DNA of 22,656 nucleotides, taken from DASZVN01 sp035547055 (GTDB lineage Bacteria; Pseudomonadota; Alphaproteobacteria; Rhizobiales; Methylopilaceae). Location of the stretch: assembly GCA_035547055.1 (NCBI GenBank), contig DASZVN010000207.1, positions 1 to 22,656 of the forward strand. Direction: 5' to 3'. Below, in pieces: positions 7,023 to 13,634 of this stretch. Every line of letters starts with the position of its first letter. Within the stretch, counting starts at the first letter, position 1. The translations under genes were made by a program, and so were the position numbers. The notes under the pieces are model-generated. The model searched no databases, had not been told where the DNA came from, and saw only the letters and a list, made by a program, of their open reading frames with translations.

Positions 7023-8015
7023 TCAGATGACGACCGCCTCCAGCGTCTCCGGGGCGAACAGCTCGTCCGGCGTCAGCAGGCGGCGCGACAGGCCCTGGGC
7101 GTGGTGGTAGCGGAGGAACGCCTCGAGGACGTGGCGGTTGGCGTCGAGGCCATAGGGCCACCAGTCGTCGCCGAGCTGCGCCCGCACCTCGGCGACGTGG
7201 GCGACCTGCCAGGGCAGCATCGTCTTGAGCGCGGCGAGCTGGTAGAGGTCGCGATAGACCCGGTTCTTGGCCTCGGTGAAGGCGCGGAACAGCGACACCG
7301 CGATCCAGCGATTGGCCTCGTAGACCTCGCGCCGCATCACCACCGTGTGCATGATCGGGAAGATGCCGGTCCGGCGGTGATAGTCCTGCTCGACCGCGAC
7401 ATAGTCCTCGAACAGGCGCCGCACGGTGCCCGGCCGGCTGTGGTAGGTCGAGGGGATGCGGGTGGCGTAGAGCGCGTCGATCGCGCCGTCCGCCAGCATC
7501 TCGGACAGCGTCTGGTCCGGTCCGATCGGCTCGACGCGGTAGCGTGGCGGCAGGTTCAGCTTCAGTTTCTCGAAGCGGCCCGGCTCCTCCTCGCCGCCGG
7601 TGAGATAGGTCGGGCTCGCCGGGTCGACGCCATATTCCTCCTCCATCAGGCCGCGCAGCCAGACCAGCGCCGTCATCTGGAACTCGGGGTTGCCGATGCG
7701 CCTGCCGGCGAGGTCCTCGGGCCGCCTGATGCCGCTCCTCTCGGAGACGTAGACGCCCGAGTGGCGGAACATGCGCGACGGGAACACCGGGATCGCGATG
7801 AACGCCGGATCGTCCTGCATCAGCGACACGCAGTAGGACGAGAGCGACATCTCGGCGACGTCGAACTCGCGGTGGCGCACCATGCGGAAGAAGGTCTCCT
7901 CGACCTCCTGATCGAGATAGACGAGGTCGATCCCCTCCGGGCGGACCGCGCCGGTCGCGAGCGCCGCGGTGCGGTCGTAGCCCCAGCAGGCAAGCGTCAG
8001 GCGAAGGCGGCTCAT
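7023..8015 (-). CDS. 4,5-dihydroxyphthalate decarboxylase-like protein (periplasmic-binding-protein fold)
   Basis: A 330-residue protein matching the family named after 4,5-dihydroxyphthalate decarboxylase (Pht5). The opening SRLRLTLACWGYDRTAAL, then VRPEGIDLVYLDQEVEETFF and FRMVRHREFDVAEMSLSSY, are family hallmarks. The fold is related to type 2 periplasmic binding proteins, but there is no signal peptide from ATG 8015, so a cytoplasmic protein is expected. Homologues are commonly found in catabolic clusters and only a few have been shown to be decarboxylases. The frame is open to 8180; 8015 is chosen because it gives the family N-terminus, although no good Shine-Dalgarno precedes it. It is divergent from the RidA gene across 151 bases. 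A ring decarboxylase acting before ring cleavage is plausible; a ligand sensor or binder is the alternative. Confidence 0.85.
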   Translation of the reverse strand: MSRLRLTLACWGYDRTAALATGAVRPEGIDLVYLDQEVEETFFRMVRHREFDVAEMSLSSYCVSLMQDDPAFIAIPVFPSRMFRHSGVYVSERSGIRRPEDLAGRRIGNPEFQMTALVWLRGLMEEEYGVDPASPTYLTGGEEEPGRFEKLKLNLPPRYRVEPIGPDQTLSEMLADGAIDALYATRIPSTYHSRPGTVRRLFEDYVAVEQDYHRRTGIFPIMHTVVMRREVYEANRWIAVSLFRAFTEAKNRVYRDLYQLAALKTMLPWQVAHVAEVRAQLGDDWWPYGLDANRHVLEAFLRYHHAQGLSRRLLTPDELFAPETLEAVVI

Positions 8016-8091
8016 GAGGAGGCTCGTCGGTCGGGGGGATGGGCGCGGCGCCGGGGCCGGCGCAACGGGCGCGAAGCTACGACCGCCGCCT

Positions 8092-8102
8092 TTGTCCGAC
8101 AA
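8092..8102. promoter_or_regulatory. TTGT-N3-ACAA palindrome in a divergent promoter region
   Basis: TTGTCCGACAA is a perfect 4+4 inverted repeat with a 3-base centre. It fits the TNGTNNNACNA pattern bound by FadR-subfamily GntR regulators. It lies between the divergent decarboxylase-like and RidA genes and could control both. No regulator gene is in the window. Confidence 0.4.
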
Positions 8103-8166
8103 CCCTTGCCCGCGGGCGGGCCGCGGCCGATAAGGCGGCCGGTCTCGATCGCACGGGAGGACGCCG

Positions 8167-8571
8167 ATGCCCAAGATCATCGTTCAGGCCGCCGGCGCGC
8201 CGGTGACCGGCTTCACCGACAAGAGCGCACCCTCGCCACTCGCCCAGGCGATCCGCGCCGGCGATTTCCTCTACGTCTCCGGCCAGGGGCCGCTCGATCC
8301 CAAGTCCAGGGAGGTGGTCTCCGCCGACATCCGCGCCCAGACGGTGCAGACGCTGACCAACCTCAAGGCGGTGATCGAGGGCGGCGGCGGCACCATGGCG
8401 CAGGTCGTGAACATGCGGGTGTGCCTGCGCGACGTCGCCGACTTCCCCGCCTTCAACGAGGCCTTTCGCGACTTCATGGCCGGCGAGAAGGTCACCCGCA
8501 CCTGCATCGGCGGCACCCCGCACCGCAAGGGCGTCAATGTCGAGATCGACGCCGTGGTCTATCTCGCCTGA
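8167..8571 (+). CDS. RidA (YjgF/YER057c/UK114) family protein; possible 2-aminomuconate deaminase
   Basis: A 134-residue protein of the RidA family, which forms trimers with active sites at subunit interfaces. Residues 30-44 (RAGDFLYVSGQGPLD) are the N-terminal signature. Arg111 in TRTCIGG and Glu126 in VEIDAVVYL correspond to the catalytic arginine and glutamate of RidA proper. The loop between them (TPHRKGVN) differs from the common LPKG form, hinting at a specialised subfamily. RidA itself hydrolyses 2-aminoacrylate; other members deaminate 2-aminomuconate in 2-aminophenol and 3-hydroxyanthranilate catabolism (AmnE/NbaF type). It is followed after 23 bases by a 3-hydroxyanthranilate-dioxygenase-like gene, which favours the aminomuconate role. 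GGGAGG precedes the ATG. Confidence 0.92.
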   Translation: MPKIIVQAAGAPVTGFTDKSAPSPLAQAIRAGDFLYVSGQGPLDPKSREVVSADIRAQTVQTLTNLKAVIEGGGGTMAQVVNMRVCLRDVADFPAFNEAFRDFMAGEKVTRTCIGGTPHRKGVNVEIDAVVYLA

Positions 8572-8581
8572 GCGTCCCCAC

Positions 8582-8586
8582 GAGGA
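8582..8586 (+). promoter_or_regulatory. Ribosome binding site that selects ATG 8595
   Basis: GAGGA at 8582-8586 abuts an in-frame ATG at 8586, far too close to serve it, but lies 8 bases before the ATG at 8595. The second ATG is therefore the better start for the dioxygenase-like gene. Confidence 0.6.
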
Positions 8587-8594
8587 TGAATCCC

Positions 8595-9104
8595 ATGATC
8601 CAGATGCCGATCGCCGACCTCCTCGCGCGCGGAGAGAAGCTGATCGAGACCGGCCAGCGCGTCTCGGTGCTGTGGCAGGCGCCGTCCTCGCTCGCCTTCG
8701 TCGCGCGCGGCCGCGAATACCGCAGCGAGTTCCACATCAACCCCGCCGACGAGGTCATGTACATGATCAAGGGGGAGATGAAGCTGCATTACCGCCAGCC
8801 CGACGGCCGCGAGGACATCGCGGTGCTGCCTGCGGGCTCCACGATCTACACGCCGGCGGGCATCCCGCACTCGCCGCGCTTCCCGCCCGACGCGCTGCTG
8901 TTCGTGATCGAACGCGGGCGCCAGCCGGGCGAGGTCGACCGCTTCCACTGGTACTGCCCGGCGTGCGACCACTTCCTCCACGAGGAGCGCTTCGTCGTCA
9001 GCGACTATGCTGCCGACCCGGTCTCCCAGGCCTACAAGCGCTTCTTCGACAGCGAGGCCTTCCGCACCTGCCAGAACTGCGGCCACGTCATGCCCGCACC
9101 GTGA
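8595..9104 (+). CDS. 3-hydroxyanthranilate 3,4-dioxygenase-like cupin, copy 1
   Basis: A 169-residue single-domain cupin resembling bacterial 3-hydroxyanthranilate 3,4-dioxygenase (NbaC/HAO), the Fe(II) enzyme that opens the ring to 2-amino-3-carboxymuconate semialdehyde. The ferrous ligands are visible as His47, Glu53 (FHINPADE) and His92 (GIPHSPRF). Substrate-contacting residues appear as Arg43, Arg95 and Glu106 (FVIER). The second, rubredoxin-like iron site of the bacterial enzymes is complete: Cys121 and Cys124 (YCPACD) with Cys159 and Cys162 (CQNCGH). The stretch between His92 and Arg95 is one residue shorter than I recall for the Cupriavidus enzyme. It is the second gene of an operon with the RidA gene. 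A paralogue lies at 9974. Confidence 0.85.
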   Translation: MIQMPIADLLARGEKLIETGQRVSVLWQAPSSLAFVARGREYRSEFHINPADEVMYMIKGEMKLHYRQPDGREDIAVLPAGSTIYTPAGIPHSPRFPPDALLFVIERGRQPGEVDRFHWYCPACDHFLHEERFVVSDYAADPVSQAYKRFFDSEAFRTCQNCGHVMPAP

Positions 9105-9121
9105 GGGTGCTGCGCAGGCCC

Positions 9122-9223
9122 TAGGGTGTGCATCGGCAACGCCGATGCGCACCTCCAACGCGAACTTGCCCGAGCCGGACTTGCGTGGCGCTGGCGGTGC
9201 GCATGCTGCGCATGCACACCCTA
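9122..9223. repeat. Dispersed palindromic repeat, long copy 1
   Basis: TAGGGTGTGCAT at 9122-9133 is exactly inverted as ATGCACACCCTA at 9212-9223. The left half holds a hairpin, GCATCGGC/GCCGATGC (9130-9148, loop AAC); the right half holds TGCGCA repeated around TGC. Close relatives occur at 10523 and 19691. It fills the convergent gap between the dioxygenase and the cysteine hydrolase, and may serve as a mobile miniature repeat or a terminator. Confidence 0.8.
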
Positions 9224-9239
9224 CGAGGTAATCCCGCGC

Positions 9240-9881
9240 CTACTCCGCCGCCGCGGCCAGGCCCCATTCGCGGCCGAGCGCGGCGGCGTCTACCACTTCG
9301 CCGAAGCTGCGGCGGACATTGTCGAGGGTCGCGTCGTGAAGGTGCTTCGCCGAGGAAGCGCAGCAATCCTCGGCAACGACGACGTAGTAGCCGAGGAAGA
9401 AGCCGTCGCGGAGCGTGGATTCCACGCAGGTGTTGGTCGCGACGCCCGTCATCACCAGCGTCTTGATCCCGCGGGCGCGGAGCATCTGGTCGAGCGGCGT
9501 GCCGACGAAGGCGCTGAAGGTGTGCTTCTCGACCAGGAGGTCGCCCTCCTGCGGCTCGACCTCGTAGAGCGCCGCGCCCCACGAGCCGCCGGCGCAGCAG
9601 ACGAGGCCGTCGCGCTCGTCGCGCTTCAGGATCATCGCGCCGCTGAGGAAGCGCGGCTCGTAGTTCGCGGTGATCCAGACGATCGTCGTGCCGGCGTCGC
9701 GGCCGCTCCCGACCAGCGCCCCGATCCGCTGCGCCAGCGCCGGATGGGCCGACATGTCGGCCTTGCGGGTGCGATGGATGTAGCCGCCCTCGGCGCAGAA
9801 ATCGTTCTGCATGTCGACGACGAGGATCGCGGTGTGCGCCGGGTCGACCCGCTCGGCGAAGCTCCTCAGCACCTCGATCAT
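9240..9881 (-). CDS. Isochorismatase-superfamily cysteine hydrolase (RutB/maleamate amidohydrolase-like)
   Basis: A 213-residue cysteine hydrolase with the full catalytic triad: Asp23 (VVDMQNDF), Lys119 (VEKHTFSAF) and Cys152 (GVATNTCVEST), with the non-proline cis peptide at Val147-Ala148. The run TPLDQMLRARGIKTLVMTG, then STLRDGFFLGY, is closest to ureidoacrylate amidohydrolase RutB and to N-carbamoylsarcosine or maleamate amidases. It is expected to release ammonia, or carbamate, from an amide or ureido intermediate in the cytoplasm. It sits between, and opposite to, the two dioxygenase-like genes, and diverges from copy 2 across 92 bases. GAGG lies upstream of the ATG at 9881. The true substrate is unknown; an amide made after ring cleavage would fit. 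Confidence 0.9.
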   Translation of the reverse strand: MIEVLRSFAERVDPAHTAILVVDMQNDFCAEGGYIHRTRKADMSAHPALAQRIGALVGSGRDAGTTIVWITANYEPRFLSGAMILKRDERDGLVCCAGGSWGAALYEVEPQEGDLLVEKHTFSAFVGTPLDQMLRARGIKTLVMTGVATNTCVESTLRDGFFLGYYVVVAEDCCASSAKHLHDATLDNVRRSFGEVVDAAALGREWGLAAAAE

Positions 9882-9973
9882 CCGCGCCTCGCCGTCAGCC
9901 GCCTTGTTTCCGCCGGGCGGGTCTTATGCCATATCAACCGGCAACCAGCCATCCGCGCCGAAGGAACCGCGCC

Positions 9974-10510
9974 ATGCTGACGAAGCCGGACATGCTGAAG
10001 ATGCCCAATGTCGACTTCGAGGGCATCATGCGGGAGCTGACCGAGACCGGGCGGCGCACCCAGCAGCTCTGGATCACGCCGGACTCGCTCGCCTTCATCG
10101 CCCGCGGGCGCGAATACCGCAGCGAGTTCCACGTCAACCCGAGCTACGAGATCCAGTACTCGCTGAAAGGCGACCTGCACCTGCACTACCGCACGCCCGA
10201 CGGCAAGGAGCACGTAGACTACGTGCCCGAGGGCTCGTGCCTCTACCAGCCGCCGCTGGTGCCGCACTCGCCGCGCTTCGCCCCCGACGCCTTCCAGTTC
10301 GTGATCGAGCGGGCGCGCGGCGCGGGCGAGATCGACCGCTTCCACTGGTACTGCCCGAACTGCGACGCCTTCCTCCACGAGGAGACCTACACGGTCCACA
10401 ACTACGAGGGCGACCCGGTCGGCAAGGCCTACGCGAATTTCTTCAAGTCGGAGGAATTCCGCACCTGCAAGGCCTGCGGCACCGTCGCCCCGGCGCCGGA
10501 GAAGCTGTGA
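9974..10510 (+). CDS. 3-hydroxyanthranilate 3,4-dioxygenase-like cupin, copy 2
   Basis: A 178-residue paralogue of the gene at 8595. It keeps every recognisable residue: Arg49, His53 and Glu59 (RSEFHVNPSYE), His98 and Arg101 (VPHSPRF), Glu112 (FVIER), and the second iron site Cys127, Cys130, Cys165 and Cys168. The two copies share long blocks (GREYRSEFH, FHWYCP, FRTC) but differ in the strand between the metal ligands (EIQYSLKGDLHLHY against EVMYMIKGEMKLHY) and at the N-terminus, where this copy carries extra residues. Divergence of this depth suggests different substrates rather than recent duplication. AAGGAA stands 8-9 bases before ATG 9974, favouring it over the in-frame ATG at 9926. The gene appears monocistronic, with a strong hairpin just after it. 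Confidence 0.85.
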   Translation: MLTKPDMLKMPNVDFEGIMRELTETGRRTQQLWITPDSLAFIARGREYRSEFHVNPSYEIQYSLKGDLHLHYRTPDGKEHVDYVPEGSCLYQPPLVPHSPRFAPDAFQFVIERARGAGEIDRFHWYCPNCDAFLHEETYTVHNYEGDPVGKAYANFFKSEEFRTCKACGTVAPAPEKL

Positions 10511-10522
10511 CCGTCTTCTTGC

Positions 10523-10551
10523 AGGGTGGGCATGCTGCGCATGCCCACCCT
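10523..10551. repeat. Dispersed palindromic repeat, short copy 2 (perfect hairpin)
   Basis: AGGGTGGGCATGC (10523-10535) and GCATGCCCACCCT (10539-10551) form a perfect 13-base stem with loop TGC, 12 bases after the dioxygenase stop. The right arm and following ACGAG match the ends of the long copies at 9122 and 19691. No T tract follows, but the hairpin could still attenuate or stabilise the transcript. Confidence 0.8.
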
Positions 10552-10622
10552 ACGAGGACTTCGCTCCGGCCGGGATGACAAGAGGTGGCGGCGGCGGACA
10601 TTCGCTTGTCGCCCTCGCGCGC

Positions 10623-10644
10623 TTGTGATTTGATTTTCTCACAA
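10623..10644. promoter_or_regulatory. TTGTGA-N10-TCACAA dyad upstream of the LivK-type gene
   Basis: An exact 6+6 inverted repeat in a short AT-rich pocket 26 bases before the binding-protein start. Position and symmetry suggest an operator. The spacing is wider than a CRP or FadR site, so the regulator class is open. Confidence 0.4.
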
Positions 10645-10670
10645 TAGGAAAACGGCGGGGAGCCTGGGAT

Positions 10671-11831
10671 ATGCGTCGGTTCGGAAAGCTCGCTGCGGCC
10701 GTGGTGCTCGCGGCCGCGTCGCTCACCGGCGGGGCGGCGATGGCCGGCACCGTCAAGGTCGGCGTCATCACCACCACCTCGGGGCCGTTCGCCGAGTTCG
10801 GCCGCCAGTTCCAGGGCGGCATCGAGGCCTACCAGAAGCTCCACGGCACCACCGCCGGCGGCCAGACCGTCGAGGTGATCTACAAGGATGTCGGCGGCGC
10901 CAGCCCCTCCAACGCCAAGCGCCTCGCGCAGGAGCTCGTCGTCCGCGACAAGGTCCAGATCCTCGCGGGCTTCCTGTTCACGCCGAACGCGCTCGCCGCC
11001 GCCGCCGTCGCGACCGAGGCTAAGGTGCCGATGGTGGTGATGAACGCCGCCTCGGAAGGGCTGACCAGCAAGTCGCCCTACATGGTGCGGACCTCGTTCA
11101 GCCTGCCGACCACCGTGCCGCCGATGGCGAAATGGGCCGCCGAGCACGGCGTGAAGTCGGTGTACGTCATCGTCGCCGACTACGCACCGGGCCACGACGT
11201 CGAGAAGGCTGCGCTGGCCGCGTTCCCCGCCGCCGGCATCAAGGTCGTCGGCGACGTCAAGACGCCGCTCTCGACCTTCGACTTCGCGCCCTACATGCAG
11301 CGCGTCGCCGACGCCAAGCCGGACGCGATCTTCGCCTTCGTCAACGGCGGCAGCGTCATGGTCGCCTTCATGAAGGCCTATCGCGAGAAGGGCCTCGACA
11401 AGACGGTCAAGCTCCTCGGCACCGGCGACATCACGAGCGAGGAGGAGATGGACGTGGTCGGCCCCACCGCCGTCGGCGCGGTCACGACCTATCCCGCTTC
11501 GATGGACCACCAGTCCAAGGAGAACGAGGCGTTCGTCGCGGCCTTCAAGGCGGTGCGCGATGCCAAGGCGCGGCCCAACCTCATGGCGGTCGCCGCCTAT
11601 GACGGCATGGACCTGATCTACAAGGCGCTGGCGAAGACCGGCGGCAAGACCGACGCGACCGCCCTGGTCGACGCGATGAAGGGGATGAAGATCGACAGCC
11701 CGCGCGGCCCGATCTCGATCGACCCCAAGACGCGCGACGTCGTGCAGACCATGTATATCCGCCGCGTCGAGAAGGACCCTAAGTCCGGCCTCTACGTCAA
11801 TCGCGAGTTCGGCTCCTATCCGCCCCAGTGA
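10671..11831 (+). CDS. ABC transporter substrate-binding protein, branched-chain amino acid (LivK) type
   Basis: A 386-residue periplasmic type 1 binding protein. A signal peptide with basic start MRRFGK, a hydrophobic core and cleavage after AAMA (near residue 25) is clear. The mature protein opens VKVGVITTTSGPFAEFGRQF, the usual LivK/Leu-Ile-Val-binding family start, followed by GGIEAYQKLHG and VIYKDVGGASPSNAKRLAQ. Such proteins also bind aromatic acids, amides and urea. No cognate permease or ATPase genes are adjacent, so it must use components encoded elsewhere or act as a sensor-type binder. GGGGAG lies upstream of ATG. The location inside the catabolic locus suggests it captures a pathway substrate. 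Confidence 0.9.
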   Translation: MRRFGKLAAAVVLAAASLTGGAAMAGTVKVGVITTTSGPFAEFGRQFQGGIEAYQKLHGTTAGGQTVEVIYKDVGGASPSNAKRLAQELVVRDKVQILAGFLFTPNALAAAAVATEAKVPMVVMNAASEGLTSKSPYMVRTSFSLPTTVPPMAKWAAEHGVKSVYVIVADYAPGHDVEKAALAAFPAAGIKVVGDVKTPLSTFDFAPYMQRVADAKPDAIFAFVNGGSVMVAFMKAYREKGLDKTVKLLGTGDITSEEEMDVVGPTAVGAVTTYPASMDHQSKENEAFVAAFKAVRDAKARPNLMAVAAYDGMDLIYKALAKTGGKTDATALVDAMKGMKIDSPRGPISIDPKTRDVVQTMYIRRVEKDPKSGLYVNREFGSYPPQ

Positions 11832-11850
11832 TGGCGCAGCGTCAGTCGTC

Positions 11851-11955
11851 ATCCCGGACGGCGCAGAGCGCCGATCCGGGATCGGGTCCCGGACCGGATG
11901 CACTGGGCCCGGATCCCGGCTCTCGCCTTCGGCTCGGCCGGAATGGCAGGGCGGC
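11851..11955. repeat. ATCCCGG-type palindromic intergenic repeat
   Basis: ATCCCGG (11851-11857) pairs with CCGGGAT (11876-11882) around an inner stem CGGCGC/GCGCCG (11859-11864 with 11868-11873, loop AGA). Further inverted text (GGGTCCCGGACC, GGGCCCGGATCCCGG) continues to about 11955. This resembles intergenic palindromes widespread in Bradyrhizobium relatives; that link is from memory. It fills most of the gap before the amidase. Confidence 0.65.
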
Positions 11956-11982
11956 GCGCCGGCACCGACGGACATCGCGGTG

Positions 11983-13374
11983 ATGCCGGACAGTCCCGTC
12001 GCATGGAGCGTCGCCGAGCTCGCCTCGGCCTATCGCCGCCGCGCGCTTTCGCCGGTCGAAATGCTCGAGGCGCTCCTCGCCGCGATCGAGCGTGACCACG
12101 GCCGCGTCAACGCCTTCGCGCTGCTCGATCCGGAGCGGGGGCTGGCGGCGGCGCGCGAGTCGGAGCGGCGCTTCAGCACCGGCCGGCCGCTCGGCCCGCT
12201 CGACGGCATCCCGGTCTCGGTCAAGGACCTCACCGCAGCCGCCGGCTGGCCGACGCGGCGGGGCTCGCGTGCGACCGAGGGCGAGCCGCCGGCCGCGGCC
12301 GACGCGCCCGGCGTCGCCCTCGTGCGCGCCGCAGGCGCGGTGCTGTTCGGGAAGACCACGACCTCGGAATTCGGCTGGGCGGCGATCTCGGAATGCCCCC
12401 ATACCGGGCGGACCGCCAATCCGGTCGCGCCCGGCCGCACCGCCGGCGGGTCGAGCGCGGGCGCAGCGGCGCAGATGGCGGCGAACTGGGGCCCGGTCGC
12501 CCTCGGCAGCGATGCCGGCGGCTCGATCCGCATCCCTGCCTCCTATTGCGGCCTCACCGGCTTCAAGCCGAGCTACGGCTGGGTACCGCAGGCGCCGCTC
12601 AGCGCCTTCGGCGACCTCTCCCATCTCGGGCCGCTGGCGCGAAGCGTCGACGACTGCGCCGTCCTGACGGCGGCGATGGCCCATCCCGACCCGCGCGACC
12701 CCGCCTCGCTGTTTCCGCGAATGGCCGCAGCGGCGGAGGCGGGCAAGCCGCGGATCGGCTGGATGCTCCGGCTCGGCGAGCAGCGCGCGCGGGTCGCGCC
12801 GGAGGTCGAGGCGGCGCTGCGCACGACCGTGGAGGCGCTGGCGCGGGCGGACCACGAGGTCACCGAGGTCGCCTGGCCCGGCCTCGACGTTGCCGACGCG
12901 ATCTGGGTGTCGTGGCAGGCGCGGAACTTCGAGTCCTTCGTCGACTGGCCGGCCGAGCGGCGGGCGCAGCTCTCGCCCTATCTCCAGAAGCTCGCCGAGG
13001 AGGGCGAGGCGCTGACGATGACGGCGGCGGCGCGGAGCCGCCAGACGCTCCGCGACGCCGCCGGCCGCATCGCGGCGGCGTTCGAGACGATCGACCTCCT
13101 GCTGATGCCGGCGACGCCCGACGGGCCCTTCCTCATGGGCGACCTCGCCCCGCGGGCCGACCCCGGCTTCGCCCGCATCGCGGCGACCGGCGACTGGCTC
13201 GCCGCCAATCCCTATGGCTATCCGTTCAACCTGACCGGCCAGCCCGCCTTGGTGCTGCCGCTCGGCACGACCGGCGAGGGCCTGCCCTTCGGCCTGCAGA
13301 TCGTCGGCCGCCGCTACGACGACGCCCGCGTGCTGGCGTTCGGCCAGATGCTCGAGGCGATGCGGGCCCGCTAG
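11983..13374 (+). CDS. Amidase signature (AS) family amidase
   Basis: A 463-residue serine amidase. The Ser-cisSer-Lys triad is intact: Lys81 in GIPVSVKDL, Ser157 in TAGGSSAGAAA, and nucleophile Ser181 in GSDAGGSIRIPAS, with the normal 24-residue spacing between the serines. The family hydrolyses aryl or alkyl amides, carbamates and Glu-tRNA amides; absence of a gatCB context and the surroundings favour a catabolic aryl amidase. It could release an aromatic acid from an amide before ring attack. Either GTG 11980 or ATG 11983 is the start; no strong Shine-Dalgarno separates them. It follows the LivK-type gene on the same strand, but a 150-base palindromic spacer intervenes, so it may be transcribed separately. 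Confidence 0.93.
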   Translation: MPDSPVAWSVAELASAYRRRALSPVEMLEALLAAIERDHGRVNAFALLDPERGLAAARESERRFSTGRPLGPLDGIPVSVKDLTAAAGWPTRRGSRATEGEPPAAADAPGVALVRAAGAVLFGKTTTSEFGWAAISECPHTGRTANPVAPGRTAGGSSAGAAAQMAANWGPVALGSDAGGSIRIPASYCGLTGFKPSYGWVPQAPLSAFGDLSHLGPLARSVDDCAVLTAAMAHPDPRDPASLFPRMAAAAEAGKPRIGWMLRLGEQRARVAPEVEAALRTTVEALARADHEVTEVAWPGLDVADAIWVSWQARNFESFVDWPAERRAQLSPYLQKLAEEGEALTMTAAARSRQTLRDAAGRIAAAFETIDLLLMPATPDGPFLMGDLAPRADPGFARIAATGDWLAANPYGYPFNLTGQPALVLPLGTTGEGLPFGLQIVGRRYDDARVLAFGQMLEAMRAR

Positions 13375-13390
13375 AGCGGATAGATCGAAG

Positions 13391-13510
13391 GACCCCCTCC
13401 GCCTCGCTGCGCTCGGCACCTCCCCCGCTTCGCAGGGGAGGATCAAGGGCGCCAAATCCTCCCCCGCGCCAGCGGGGGAGGGGGACCGTGCGAAGCACGG
13501 TGGAGGGGGC
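13391..13510. repeat. Composite CTCCCCC/GGGGGAG palindromic repeat
   Basis: Several nested hairpins: CCTCCCCCGC (13458-13467) with GCGGGGGAGG (13472-13481, loop GCCA), ACCGTGC/GCACGGT (13485-13501, loop GAA), and an outer pair CCCCCTCC (13393-13400) with GGAGGGGG (13502-13509). It separates the amidase from the O-demethylase and is not coding. Related text recurs at 15074-15101. Confidence 0.7.
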
Positions 13511-13600
13511 GTCCTGCCCTTCCAGTTGAATCACGATCTCGGGGAACGCCGCAGCGTGCTAGCGCTGCCCGCTGGACCCGTGTAGGGAGCGCACCGGCGA

Positions 13601-13616
13601 TTGTTTCAAAAGACAA
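13601..13616. promoter_or_regulatory. TTGT-N8-ACAA dyad upstream of the O-demethylase gene
   Basis: TTGT (13601-13604) and ACAA (13613-13616) flank TTCAAAAG in a local AT-rich pocket 18 bases before the start codon. It is the third TTGT/ACAA dyad of the locus. The weak symmetry and variable spacing make an operator role uncertain. Confidence 0.3.
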
Positions 13617-13634
13617 CGACCCCAGGAGGACGGG

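Noticed and set aside
7101..8585. The N-terminal 495 codons of a 667-codon frame ending with dioxygenase copy 1
   Set aside because: That part is antisense to the decarboxylase-like gene and out of frame over RidA. Only the last 169 codons are genuine.
11842..13455. A 537-codon leftward open frame opposite the amidase
   Set aside because: The opposite strand has the complete amidase triad; the leftward product is low-complexity.
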